A model generated the notes under the pieces. That model did no database searches. It had not been told where the DNA came from and saw only the letters and a program-made list of their open reading frames with translations. Shown here one piece after another: positions 11,757 to 22,917 of a stretch of 64,000 nucleotides of DNA. The position numbers and the translations under genes were made by a program. Source of the DNA: Bromus sterilis (taxonomy: Eukaryota; Streptophyta; Magnoliopsida; Poales; Poaceae); NCBI GenBank assembly GCA_950022295.1, contig OX465598.1, forward strand, positions 184,135,501 through 184,199,500, given 5' to 3'. Within the stretch, counting starts at the first letter, position 1, and the number at the start of each line of letters is the position of its first letter.

Positions 11757-12332
11757 AGGTTTCTTGCGCGGAGCGCCCTCGGTGCACAGCCGGCCACACG
11801 ACCCGCTCCGGAAATAAAAAAACAAGTTAACCCGACCATCCCCACCCCGTCCCCACCCAGCCACCTCCTCCCCACGATCTCTTCCCATACTCTCTCCCTC
11901 ACCTCATCTCACCCCCGCCGCCTCCCACCCTGCTCCACCTCGGCCGCGCCCCCTACCACGCCGCCACCTCCCCCTCGCGCCGCAAATAGCGCACCTCCTC
12001 CGGCCAGGCTACCACCCCCTCCCCCATCTCCCCGTGACGAGGCGACCACCCCTGCCCCACCTGCATCGGCTCAGGCCACTACCCAGGCCCCCATCTGCAG
12101 CGGTACATGCCACCACCCCCGGCCCCATCTCTCCCTGCCCTCGCCGCCGCCGGAAGAGGTGCCTACTCAACCGGATCCCGCTCGCATCCCCACCTCCCCG
12201 GTTCTGCTCCCTTCGGCGCGAGCCGCCCGCCCCAGCCCCAAGGTCCACTGCCGGCGGCCGACCTCGCAGCAAGGCATGAGCGGTTTCAAGGGGTTGCGGC
12301 GCCGCACTACAGGCTAGCGGAAACTCGTCCGG
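11757..12332. other. GC-rich leader-like region between divergent starts
   Basis: A C-rich, gene-like stretch (CCCCACC and CCGCCGCC runs) separates the transposase first exon from a plus-strand start at 12333. Open frames exist on both strands, as expected of any GC-rich sequence, and none looks conserved. It could be a captured host promoter and 5' leader; that is inference. Confidence 0.4.
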
Positions 12333-12416
12333 ATGGAGGACGAAGCGGCCGCGGTGAGCTCGTTGCAAGCGGCGAGTCTGCTGGTTTCCTTGGATCTCGG
12401 TCAATCAGATCCAACA
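12333..12416 (+). CDS. Short exon-like ORF, possible captured gene 5' exon
   Basis: ATG at 12333 opens a small acidic peptide (MEDEAAAVSSLQAASLLVSL and onward) that runs into a good splice donor, CAACAG|GTGGGTG, at about 12416. A C-rich leader precedes it. It points away from the transposase gene. A further open stretch lies at 12538-12741 but I cannot show that it is spliced on. I recognise no family. It could be a captured host exon, as in Pack-MULEs, or chance. Confidence 0.3.
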
Positions 12417-13580
12417 GGTGGGTGCTTCGAAAATTCTTCCCTTTTTTTCGTTCATCTTCAAATCCGTAAAGTCCAACCAACTTCAAATGTGAACCTAGAT
12501 CCTGCATTTTTCGCTGAGAAGCAGCGAGAATTATTTCATGATTGGTTTGGAGGCAGAAACTGAGAACCAAGATGGGAAAATTTTATTTATGCAGAGACAA
12601 GCACGAGTGTCCAAAGAGGTGATTCAATCTTCTGTCGATGACGACCATACTGCTCCACGCCGGATGTTGTCCGGTCGACATCGTGCTTCAATGCATTCAA
12701 GCCATGCGTGCAGTTCCATTTGCGGAGTAAAGTTCCCCTGATGCTGTTGCGGGGGTCAACAGGACCCCAATTGTTTTAATTTTTTTAGGTGTCTTTCATA
12801 AATTAACAGGGATTTACATTCCCCTCGTGATGTTGGGTTCGATATGCAGTGCACCGCCGACCGACTTGCATTTAACAAAGAAAATTCTGGTGAATTTCAA
12901 AAATACATGTTGTGGTTTATTAATGTTGATCATGTGGTTCAGATACTTATGTGGTCAATTGTAAAAAAAATATGGTTATTCGCTCTGTAATAAACTGATG
13001 CAGTGCTTTTAATACGTAACAAAAAATGCTTGCAGTCCTCTTTGGTAAAATTGCGACATGGTTTACTATCGAATGAAGTTCACTTGATGTTGTTCACTCG
13101 TAATTTGTTATAAAAATATATGAAGTTGTGAAAAGATATAAAAAGATATGCAGTTCACTTTGGTATATATTGCGATTCATTTCTCCCGAAGTGAACTGCG
13201 GATGTTTCTCATTAAAAGACTAAAAAATGTGTGCAGTTCTCTCTATTCACCTTTGCATTGCGATAGCCCAACAGATGCAGTTCGCTTCATCGAGTTTGGA
13301 TCCTCGAAAAACACGTTCATTTCTATTTGCCGATAATGCAGTGCGCCTGCACCGTGGGATGCGGTGCGGTTGCCCGGCGAATGCAGTACACTTGATCGAT
13401 TTCGGGTCCACGAAGAACACGTGTGCTCTGTTTGGCGATAATGCAGTGCGCTTGACTGTCGGATGCAAACCAATGCTGTGCACTCGCCGATTTTTTGTTC
13501 CGCGAAAAAAGTGAGTCCGCATTTTAGTAAAATCGACGCTACTTTTAAACCGTAAGGAGTTAGAGAGAAAGTTATACATG
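12417..13580. repeat. AT-rich MULE right arm with a tandem duplication of motif-bearing units
   Basis: No convincing gene. About 13275-13363 and 13379-13465 are two copies of a roughly 104-bp unit, each with a GATAATGCAGTGCGC core and a GGATGC end, so some motif copies spread by tandem duplication. The rest is AT-rich filler with reverse-orientation motif copies. Confidence 0.6.
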
Positions 13581-14190
13581 AAAATCAAGCGCCTTGACGA
13601 TACCTATCCAACCGTGTATCAATTGCATCGATCGGACGAACGAATCAAACAAATTTAGGCAAAAACTCCCGCTGTCCAAAAGAGGGCAGCAACACCGTGT
13701 TTCAAATTACTTCAAAACCGTGGGGAATATGGAAAATTGTTCAACATATGGATTAGTCTACTACTCCAGACGAATACAACGGTATATCATACGCATCGAT
13801 CGGACAAGCAGTTAAAAAGTTCTACTCTCTACAAGATCCGAAAATGAAAAATAGAGTTGCTGCGTTTTTTTCAATTTGAAATTTCTCGCAAATCCGTAGC
13901 GAATTAGACAAAGTGTTCTACATATGGATGGAGCGCCTGATTGATATCTTTTCAACGGTATATCATTTGCATCATTTCGACAAACGGTTTAAGAGAAATC
14001 GCGAAAATACCCCCGTTGCAAAAGTGGGTCGCCGCACCATTTTCGAAACTGCTCTTAATCCGTGAAGAATCGGGGAAGTGTTCAAAATACGGAGGATGCT
14101 CCTTTTCCATACAAATCAAACGGTGTATCATACGCTCAATTATGACCAACGGTTAAAAAGTTATCGCGAAAACGGTGCGTGCGGTTCTGT
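13580..14190. repeat. Four degenerate tandem units of about 165-176 bp
   Basis: A conserved core, like AACGGTATATCATACGCATC, occurs at about 13611, 13778, 13954 and 14119. It is followed each time by a GACAAACGGTTAAAAAG-like stretch and preceded by a CATATGGA-like stretch. The units have diverged considerably. They lie near the presumed right end of the MULE, where long subterminal repeat arrays are common. Confidence 0.7.
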
Positions 14191-14263
14191 TTTACCCGAA
14201 CTGCAGTGCTCCGAATTCAGCAGTGCGGTTCTCTTTTGCGATACGATGCAGTTCGGAATGTTG

Positions 14264-14341
14264 TATTCTGACATCAATGTCAGAATAGACCGGCTGTATA
14301 TATATAAAACAAATTTGGGACACCTAGGTGCCTAGGCACCT
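14264..14341. repeat. Two palindromes at the presumed right end of the MULE
   Basis: 14264-14287 is a perfect inverted repeat (TATTCTGACAT, CA spacer, ATGTCAGAATA). 14326-14341 is a perfect 16-bp palindrome, AGGTGCCTAGGCACCT, next to a second one (CACCTAGGTG, 14321-14330). They sit where the motif-rich sequence stops. Confidence 0.8.
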
Positions 14342-14470
14342 TGTCTACAAACCATTGGATCATGTCTTGATTTCATTCATAAAACAAATATGCATTAATA
14401 CGTTTTTAAGTAAGGTATGTATTAATACCTAGAATTAATGTGCCTTTTTAAGTAAGGTATGTATTAATAC
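14342..14470. other. Flank with 26-bp direct repeat at the element B insertion site
   Basis: AT-rich flank. A 26-bp sequence ending ATGTATTAATAC occurs at 14403-14428 and again at 14445-14470. Element B inserted directly after the second copy, so the AATAC TSD is part of the repeat. Confidence 0.7.
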
Positions 14471-17362
14471 TGTCGGGGCCCGGGGTTAGCGTATGCAAGT
14501 CCCGCTACGACATAGTCATATGGAGAGCCGAGACTCGTGCCCACTTGTCTAAGCAGACAAGGCCAAGCACAGAACGTTCTCGGAAAGCATCGTACGTGAG
14601 GGGCATCCCATCCAGGCGGCGGATGATCAACTGAGATGGGTCCTCATCGTCCGCACACAAGTCTAATGATATGGGTGATGAACTTTCATATTCACAGACA
14701 AGTTGCCTCAACCATACTATCGACTATCTCATAACTCTTACATAGACTTACTCCAGCCCGATCACTTAGTCGGGGTCTAGGGCGGGCTCGATCATACCAC
14801 AAAGTGTGCACGAGACAGAGCCTCGAACAATCGCATCGTGATGCCCCAAGCTGCGCGGATCTAAGGGCCACTCGGTGTATAAAAGACCGCCAGCCAGATC
14901 ACAACTAAGGTCTCAAAAACCCATACAAAGACATGCATGTTATAAACATACACGCAGCACACATGCCTTGTATGAACAGCAGGTATCATTGCAATTCTCT
15001 ACAAAGTATACATTTTATTGATAACTCTCACAGAGTGCACACAGAGATCACAAGCATGTGATCCAACATTACAACAGACAAGCGGAAGCAAAGTAGGTCT
15101 GAGTACAGACAAGTTTAACAAATGGCTTAAGAAGCCTTATTTAAACACAAGCCCTCCACGAGGGAACCAGTCGTCTGACTGGGACTATACTAGCTTGGTC
15201 TTCAGTCGTCGAGCTCGATGAAGAAGCCACCTTCGGGGTCAGTGGGTTCATCTAAAACATAGAATAAGCAAACATGAGTACAAAGTTGTACTCTGCAAGA
15301 CTTACATAGGAGCTATACTAATCATGCACATGTATCGAGGTAAAGGGAGGTGGGGTTCAATTGCAGAAGTGTCAGCTTTGACTTGGCTAGTCCTGAACTA
15401 CGAGTACCAAACTTGAGGTAAGAAGCGTACACGAGTCCACTACTTTCTCCAACCAATTACACCACTATAGTGCCTTAGCACTCACACTTATCTTGGTGTG
15501 TTTTAGAAGTATCCAGTTCAAGTTGTCTAATAATCAAGCTAAGCTTTCCAAGCAGTCCTTAACCGCGGACGCGGCTATTCGAATAGTTTTGTTAACCCTG
15601 CAGGGGTGTACCGCTACACACACATGATCATCAGTTACCGCCTTTGATCTCGACACCATTCAGGGGGTGTCAGCGAGGATGCTCACCACAACTGTTAACT
15701 CATAGCTTATCTAGTCCAAGAAAACCGCCTACCTGGGTTGGCTACCACTATCGTGAACCCGGCCGGTTTACCGAAGTGGACCCAGGTGATGTGTGCGTGG
15801 TGCATAAGCCGGTCACGGTTGAGCCGTTCTCTCACTTAGCAGCCAGGCCACAAGCCTACCAGAACTCCGAACTACTGCGACATCTGGACATCGAAAGGGA
15901 TGAGTTAATAGGTTGAGAGGGGTCAGTGAGCCCAATGTGTGGTTGTACTCTTCATCTTGGATCACCACACAAGAACTCGGACTTAGGGCGGTGTTCAACG
16001 AGACAACCCACTGTGTACTCCTACACCGCCTCTCATCGTTCACCTTGTATTAGGGTAGATTCACCAACACCTTTCCACCATCATCATCATGATCACTACC
16101 ATCCCGACTCACATAACAATAACATCATTGTATCACTCTAAGCATGCAATAAGCAGTAACATTTGCAGGGGCCACATGATATCAATCAACTCCTACATTT
16201 GCTAGGATTGTGGTTTGCTTACTACCGTGACAAATGATAGGTCATGCAAAGGAATGGGTTCATCTATGCGGTAGAAACATAGCATGGTAATCATCCTATA
16301 CAATGCATAAGCGAGACATGAGATGGAATTGAGATTTTATCGACATGATCAAAGGGGGTTTGCGTGCCTTGCTGACGAGGTTCGGGTTCAGGGTCTTCAA
16401 CGAAGGGGGCAGCCTCCTGTTCCGGTTCCACCTCTATTCGACAAACAACAAGCAAGGTAGCAAAGTAAATACAATGCACAATCACATGGTTGAAGGTTGA
16501 AACTTGATGTATATGCTTTGATGTGTGAAGCAATTCCACTTAAATGGGGTATTTGCAATTGAATTTGCAAATTTAAACTCCACATATGATTTCCAATTTA
16601 GCCAAGTTGCATATGACATGGTTTGATCAAGTTAAACCATTTTGAAAGGTGTATGATATGCCTCTGAAGTTCAAGTATAATGTGGTATGTTGCTATGGTT
16701 CAAATTGCAAAAGCATTTGAAATGAATTTGATTTAATTCCATTTAAACCAACTAGCAAATGCTACTGGTCACATTTTAAATTCAACTCAAACATGGTTGA
16801 AAGTTGGGTGCACGGGACGGGGAAGAAGACCCTGCTGCCCCTGGTGGGCCGGCTGAGCTGGAAGAGGTGGGCTTCGCCTAGGCGCGAGGTAAGTTTTCTG
16901 TTTCTTTTTCTTAGTTTTTCTTTTCTGACATTTGTTTTGGCTAGCTAAAAAAATAGCAATCCATTTTATTAAATGCTAAAACTTTTTATGTGGCATCACA
17001 ATATACTAGGCTAGCCACTTGTAAAGTTTGAACATTTTTAAAATTCAAATTATTTGAAATTTAAATCAAATAGGGGTTTTTGATTAATTCCAAGGCATTG
17101 TTTGAATATTTGAAAAATCCATGAGCATGGGGTGGGTCCCACATCACTTGATATGTGATCACACTCATTTATAAGACTTTTCAAAAATCAAACATGAATT
17201 TTTGGAGAAGATTTATTTCTGGACTTTTGAATTAATTCAACTTGGGGGGGTTCCTTCTCCCATTTTGCTTTTGAATTTGATTTCAATGACTTCTTTTGAA
17301 ATTTTTAACATGATGCAAGAAGACTTTGATCCTAGCACATTACCTAACAGAGGGTTCTGATA
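14471..17362 (-). repeat. Element B 3' LTR (2,892 bp, with internal deletion)
   Basis: Matches the right LTR along its length but lacks about 1,145 bp corresponding to 25673-26817. The junction is at about 16807, where AAAGTTGG joins GGGTGCACGGG. The terminal CTGACA has mutated to CTGATA. A HHHHDHYH-like reading at 15926-16141 is noncoding LTR sequence. Confidence 0.9.
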
Positions 17363-20300
17363 ACTCGCCCCCACTCAAAAGAATCTCGTCCTGAGATTCA
17401 GAAGTTTGCGGGAGGAAGGTGGTGTACTCGGCACTGAGACGGTCTTCTCTTTGCCACGTGGCTTCTCTCTCAGAGTGGTGTGACCATTGCACTTTCAGAA
17501 ACTTAATCTTCTGACGACGAGTGACACGCTCTGCGGAATCAAGAATACGAACGGGGTATTCTCGATAAGAAAGGTCATCTTGGAGATCAAGCGTTTCATC
17601 GTCGACTTCGCGGATGGGGTCCTTGAAGCAACGCCTGAGTTGTGACACATGGAATACATCATGTACTCGGGAAAGGTGCGGGGGTAGTTCAAGTTGGTAG
17701 GAAACTTCTCCATGTTTAGCAAGAATGCGGAAAGGTCCGATGTAACGTGGGACCAACTTGCCTTTGATACCGAAACGTTGGGTTCCCTTCAGAGGAGTAA
17801 CCCGAAGGTAAGCCTTCTCATCCAGATTGTAGCTCTCTTGCCTATGATGACGATCATAGTAGCTTTTCTGACGAGACTGGGCTGCTTTCAATTAATCACG
17901 AACAATGCGAACTTGCTCTTCTGCTTCCTTGATAATTGTCTTTCACCGGTTTCTGACGAGTTTAGTGGTGTTCGACATCGTCGTCCATATAGGAGTTCAA
18001 AAGGAGCCATGTTCAGACTAGATTGAAAACTATTGTTATAAGAAAATTCGGCGAATGGCAAAGACTTCTCCCAATTCTTTTCGAATGAGATAACACAAGC
18101 TCTGAGCATGTCTTCAAGAATTTGGTTAACCCTTTCGACTTGACCGCTAGACTGAGGATGGAAAGCTATACTAAAGGAGAGATGAGTTCCCATAGCATTC
18201 TGAAAGCTTCCCCAGAATCTAGAGGTGAAAAGGCTACCACGATCAGAATTGATTTCCAAAGGAACACCGTGAAGGGACACAATTCTGGAGACGTACAAGT
18301 CCTCTAACTGGCTAGCAGTTATAGACTCGCGAACTAGAAGGAAGTGAGAAACTTTGGAAATCCTATCTATGACAACGAAGATGGCATCGTTTCCTTTCTG
18401 GGTTTTTGGAAAGCCGGTGATGAAGTCCATACCGACTTTGTCCCATTTCCACTCTGGAATAGGCAAAGGTTGAAGTGTACCAGCAGGTCTTTGGTGTTCT
18501 GCCTTAATGCGACGACAAACATCACATTCGGCAACAAATCGAGCAATGTCTCTCTTCATCCTAGTCCACCAAAATCTCTGGCGTAGATCTCGGTACATTT
18601 TTGTGCTACCGGGATGAATCGAGAGGGGTGTGTCATGGGCTTCCTTGAGGATGAGTTGCCTTAGTTCCCTATTCTTAGGTACTACCAAACGATTTCCAAA
18701 GAATACCGTTCCTTTACTATCTGTGGAGAAACATTTAGCAACTCCGCTAGCAATGTTCTCCTTGATCCGGCGAATACCTCGTGCACGCCTTTGGGCAACT
18801 ATGATTTGACCCTCAAGAGTTGGTTTCGCCACGAAGGTAGAAAGATAGCCATGAGGAACAATCTCAAGATTGAGTTTGCAAAATTCCTCATGAAGAAGTG
18901 GTTGATACTGTTGTAACATGAGGTTGTTACAATACGACTTACGACTTAGTGCATCAGCCATGACATTGGCTTTGCCTGGGGTGTAAGAGATTCCTACGTC
19001 GTAATCTTTTATCAACTCAATCCAGCGTCTTTGCCTGAGATTTAGATCTGGCTGGGTGAAAATTTATTTGAGGCTTTGGTGGTCAGAATAGACCTCGCAA
19101 CGGTTACCAAGGAGGTAATGTCGCCAAGTTGTTAGGGCATGAACTACGGCAGCGATTTCAAGGTCGTGGGTAGGATAGTTCTCTTCATGTGGCCGCAACT
19201 GGCGTGAAGCATAAGCTACCACATGTCGATCTTGCAGAAGTATGCATCCTAACCCTTGCCGTGATGCGTCACAATAGATCTCGGAATCCTTTTTAGTGTC
19301 TAGAGGTGCAAGTACGGGTGCAGAAGTCAACCTCCTTTTTAGCTCTTGAAAGCTTTCCTCGCACTTGGGAGTCCATAAGAATTTCTTATCTTTGTTGAGG
19401 AGTTCAGTTAGAGGCTTTGCAACTTTAGAAAAGTTCTCGACGAAGCGGCGGCAATAGCTGGCTAGGCCAAGAAAACTCCTAACTTGCTTAACCGATTCAG
19501 GTTGAGTCCAGTCAAGGACGAACTGAACTCTCTCGGGATTCACAGCAATGCCTTTTGCAGAAATCACGTGGCCTAAGTAGGTCACTTCTGGTAGCCAAAA
19601 TTCACACTTGGAGAATTTAGCATACAGGCGATGCTCTCTAAGTTTCATGAATAGCAACCTTAGATGTTCGGGATGTTCTTCTTCGTTCTTCGAGTAGATG
19701 AGGATGTCATCGAGATAAACTACAAAAAATTTATCTAGGTACTCCATGAAGATCAAATTCATCATGCGCGAGAAAGTGGCGGGGGCATTGGTTAAACCAA
19801 AGGACATGACGGTGTACTCGTAAAGACCATAACGAGTAGTAAAAGCCGTTTTGGGAATGTCCTCGTTTCGGATTTTGATTTGATAATAACCCAATCTCAA
19901 ATCCATCTTGGAGAAGACAGAGGATCCTGCAAGTTGATCATAAAGATCATTGATCCTGGGCAATGGGTACTTGTTCTTTATCGTCGCTAGATTTAGCGGG
20001 CGATAGTCTACGCACATCCTTTCTGTTCCATCTATCTTCGTTACGAACAGAACGGGGAAACCCCATGGCGATGAGCTAGGGCGGATGAAGCCTTTTTCCA
20101 ACAAAGCTTCCAGTTGGGCTTTAAGCTCAGCTAACTCACGTGGGGCCATTTTGTATGGACGTCTAGAAATTGGCGCGGTTCCTAGCATAAGATCCACTAT
20201 AAACTCTACACATCTGTCGGGTGGCATACCTGGCAGCTCTTCAGGAAAGACATCCGGGAAGTCACGAACCACCGGAACATCTTCAAGGTCGGGAAGGGGA

Positions 20301-21046
20301 AGTACATTCAAAGAATGCACTTGGGTTCTTGTTCTGGGTGAGGTGTAGTTGACTGTCTTGCCTGAAGGGTGGGTGAGTTTCACTGATTTGCCTTTGCAAT
20401 CAAGGTAGGCATTCTGTCTTGATAGCCAATCCATGCCAAGGATTACATCAATGTCTGAAGACTTGAGGGCTATGAGTGAAGCAAGGAATACTAATCCCTC
20501 AATTGCAATTTGATTACCATGGCTTACTCTATTAGTTTGCCATCTTGACCCTGGAGTTTGAATAATCATTGGGTTAGACAATTCAACAAAAGATAACTCA
20601 TGACGAAGTGCATAACTTTCCGACATGAATGAATGAGATGCTCCTGCGTCGAAAAGAACGGAAGTAGGAACATAATTGACTGGGAGCGTACCAAGAATGA
20701 TGTCAGTGGTGTCGTCAGTCTCTTCGGCGGCAATCTGATTCACACGTCCACGAGTGGCGGGAGGAGCGGGTTTGGTGGTGTAGACCTTCTGGGGTGGCTT
20801 GCCACGACCGTTGTTGTTGCCTCCGACACGGGGTGGAGCATTCTGATGTTGGAGCTGGTTCTGGGGACACTCGCGGGAGTAGTGGCCTGCCTGACCACAC
20901 TTGTAACAGGCTCCAAAGACAGTGCGTGGAGCTGGGTTGTTCGGTGGAGTGGGGTGGAACTGAGTTGGTGGACGAGGCGCCACATAGGATGGCCTTGGTG
21001 GGTTGTTCTGGCGAAACATACTGTTGGGGATCCAGATCTTGCGCTT
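17340..21046 (-). pseudogene. pol: Element B pol: knuckle, protease, RT, RNase H, integrase, chromodomain
   Basis: In order: CCHC knuckle CYKCGQAGHYSREC (about 20920), aspartic protease VLFDAGASHSFMS (about 20630), RT with VVYLDDILIYSK (about 19720), RNase H EIYCDASRQGLGC (about 19260), integrase zinc finger HPG...CDVCRRIK (about 18600-18530), DDE core with MDFITGFP, NSDRGS and GQVERV, GPY-type region, and a C-terminal chromodomain (RRQKIKFLKVQWSHHSEREA, about 17500). The final stop lies just inside the 3' LTR. Lesions: TAA at 19064-19066 after the RNase H DHQSLK, a small deletion with frameshift near 17940, and TAA at 17892-17894. A chromodomain normally directs integration to modified histones. 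Confidence 0.92.
17363..17380 (-). other. Element B polypurine tract
   Basis: On the minus strand TTTTGAGTGGGGGCGAGT lies directly against the 3' LTR. The same tract, with one difference, precedes the 3' LTR of element D. Confidence 0.85.
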
Positions 21047-21804
21047 CTAAGAGCCGGAACTGGATGAACCATCGTCTCTAGGGTGTTTGCGGAAGTCGTT
21101 GGGGTGTTCATGTCCTCTGCCTTGATGGCCTTGTTGACAAGGACCTGGAAGGTGGCAAAGTCTTGCAAGTTGAGCTCACGACGGAGTCCGGAATTGAGTC
21201 CACGACGGAACCTCTCTTGCTTCTTGGAGTCGGTGGAGACTTCTTCAGTAGCATAACGAGCCAGTCGGTTGAACTCACGACTAAACTCGTCAACAGTCCT
21301 TCTGCCTTGAGTGAGGTTGCAGAACTCCTCACGCTTGCGGTCCATAAGACCCTTTGGAATTTGGTGCTCGCGGAAGGAAGTGCAGAACTCATCCCAAGAT
21401 GTGGGCGGTCCAACGGGACGCATGTTCAGGAAATTCTCCCACCAAGAGCTAGTTGCACCCTCGAGTTGATAGGTGGCATAGTTGACCTTGTCGTCATCTG
21501 CAACATGTCCTGCCTGGAGCTTCCTCTCGATGCTGCGAAGCCAGTCATCGGCGTCAAGGGGCTCGGTGGAGTAGCTGAAAACCGGGGGATGAAGCCGGAT
21601 GAAGTCGTTCAAGGACACCAACTCGTTGCGCTGCTGAGTGGTGTTGAGGGAAATGACCTCCAAAAAATGGTGAGAGTCTCGGCGGTTCCTCTCAACCTCC
21701 ATCAGAACCTGAGCCATCGTGTGTGGGGGTGGAAGGTTGCCTTCCTCCTGTTCATTCCCACGACCCTGAGCACGACCAAGCTGGCCACGGGTTCCTTGAG
21801 ACAT
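21047..21804 (-). pseudogene. gag: Element B gag
   Basis: Starts MSQGTRGQLGRAQ. It contains the plant retrotransposon Gag core, with a WW.N.. region (TSSWWENFLNMRP), TSWDEFCTSFREHQIPKGL, REEFCNLTQGRRTVDEFSRE and RFRRGLNSGLRREL. Gag packages element RNA into cytoplasmic particles. The start codon follows a 3' splice site (TTTTTCACCTTCAG, then G, then ATG). A frameshift near 21095 and an in-frame TAG at 21047-21049 separate it from pol. In this clade gag and pol are normally one frame, so both breaks are damage. Confidence 0.85.
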
Positions 21805-22137
21805 CCTGAAGGTGAAAAACCAAAGTCAAACAGAGTTGATTGGAAGAGTCTAAACAAGGTATTGAAGTACTGGAAGGATTACAGAGCAAAGGAAGTAATC
21901 ATCTTGACAACATGGTGATAAAAGCATACAAGCCATATATTCACAAGATGTCATACAAACCATACATCATTTTAGTACAAGCACCAAGCTAATACAAACG
22001 TGATGAAGATGATACATCCTTCAGAGGCACTCTGACTTCCTATACATTATTTATCTAAGCCTCTGGAACTTAGAACACCTTGCGTACAATATACTAAGAT
22101 ACTACTACATCCTCACTAAGTAAGACCACAGGCGGTC
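21805..22137. other. Element B spacer between accessory ORF and gag
   Basis: AT-rich internal sequence with no coding signal. It ends at the gag splice acceptor (AG at 21807-21806). Confidence 0.6.
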
Positions 22138-22917
22138 TCACTCATCTCCATCTCCATAGTAGTCCTCGTAAAAGTTACCCGCGTAACCCGGTAGTTGAAG
22201 GTGACCATCGGAAAACATGGAGGCCTGTGGACCCTGATATCCATTTGGGCAAGGATGGGGCCTAGGTCCAGCGTAGGGTGGAGGTAGAGGACCACGGGGT
22301 GGAAAAATGCCTCCAATCTCGGGCCAAGCAACTCGAGAAGGCATCTTTGTCCTGACTGGGTAGATAGCATCATACTCGACTGATCCAACACTCACGAAGG
22401 GTGCCAAGAGTGTCAGTGCTCAATACATAAGAACACGGGTGGCGTGAAGCTCAGAATGAAGGGCACGTGCATCACGATCTCGATCACAAGCAAACCTAGC
22501 AGTCATCTGAAGTACTGGATCCTCTGCAGAGTGATCTGAGTAGAGTCCGGTGTAATATCCCTCTTCTCCTGGAAGTGCAGCAGGGATATAACGGAACGAG
22601 GTCTCTCTCAGTATAGTGTGCTCCTCTCTGAGCAGTGTAATACATGAGTATGCAGCATCCTGCACAGCCATGTTCTCAGTCATGCCAATGCCATGTCCAA
22701 AGTGGATAGGCTGAGTGACTCCATTGTGGTGCGAGTAGATCCTGACGATGCAGTGGAACTGGGTCTGGTTGAAGTCAAGGAACTGCTCCTCAACTGTGTA
22801 CTCAGGGTACCATCGGTATCCAATGTAGGACATCATCTCGATCAGCATGGAGGGATGGCCACGCACTCCGAGACACCTAGTCAAACGAACAATCTGCCGA
22901 GGGGGAAGATCTTCCAT
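22138..22917 (-). pseudogene. Element B upstream accessory ORF, dsRNA-binding-motif-like
   Basis: A 260-codon frame between primer site and gag, interrupted by one TGA at 22420-22422. The N-terminal part matches the layout of a dsRBM: P.ML.E, then YPEYTVEEQ, FHCIVRIY, GHGIGMTENMAVQDAAY, and LL. This mirrors the family pattern (PeYe.vee, F.v.v, G.G.SKKeAkq.AA..aL). The lysines of the usual KKxAK phosphate-contact motif are missing, so RNA binding is uncertain; some degenerate dsRBMs act in dimerisation. The C-terminal third is Pro/Gly-rich with an acidic end. ATG follows a strong acceptor, TTTCTGTTTCAG. Extra ORFs in this position are known in plant Gypsy elements, but I do not know of this assignment. 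The ORF is clear; the fold is inference. Confidence 0.6.

Larger units (their letters stand above)
11039..14254 (-). repeat. Dispersed motif in the inverted orientation (ATGCAGTTC)
   Basis: To the right of about 11.0 kb the same motif appears as its reverse complement. Exact ATGCAGTTC starts at 13148, 13275 and 14246. TTGCAGTTC occurs at 11039, 11149 and 11197, and many TGCAGTGC/TGCAGTTC variants occur between 12700 and 13475. The first copies overlap the first exon of the transposase gene. The polarity switch lies between about 10965 and 11039. Confidence 0.8.
1..14341. mobile_element. Large Mutator-like element (FAR1 transposase plus Ulp1 protease), left end outside window
   Basis: I group this region as one MULE-type DNA transposon. 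It holds a FAR1/MuDR-type transposase gene (minus strand), a Ulp1/C48-like protease gene (plus strand, convergent), and a dispersed GAACTGCATT motif that runs through both genes and both intergenic spaces. MULEs carrying Ulp1-like genes are known in plants (the Kaonashi/KI-MULE group), so the pairing is expected from established knowledge. The right border is inferred from the last motif copies (about 14246) and two palindromes at 14264-14341, followed by plain AT-rich flank. The left end is not in the window, so terminal inverted repeats and TSD cannot be checked. The single-element view is inference, though the shared motif supports it strongly. Confidence 0.6.

Noticed and set aside
15926..16141. 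His-rich frame (HHHHDHYH), repeated at 24791-25006
   Set aside because: Inside both LTR copies of element B, caused by a CATCATCAT run; no gene.
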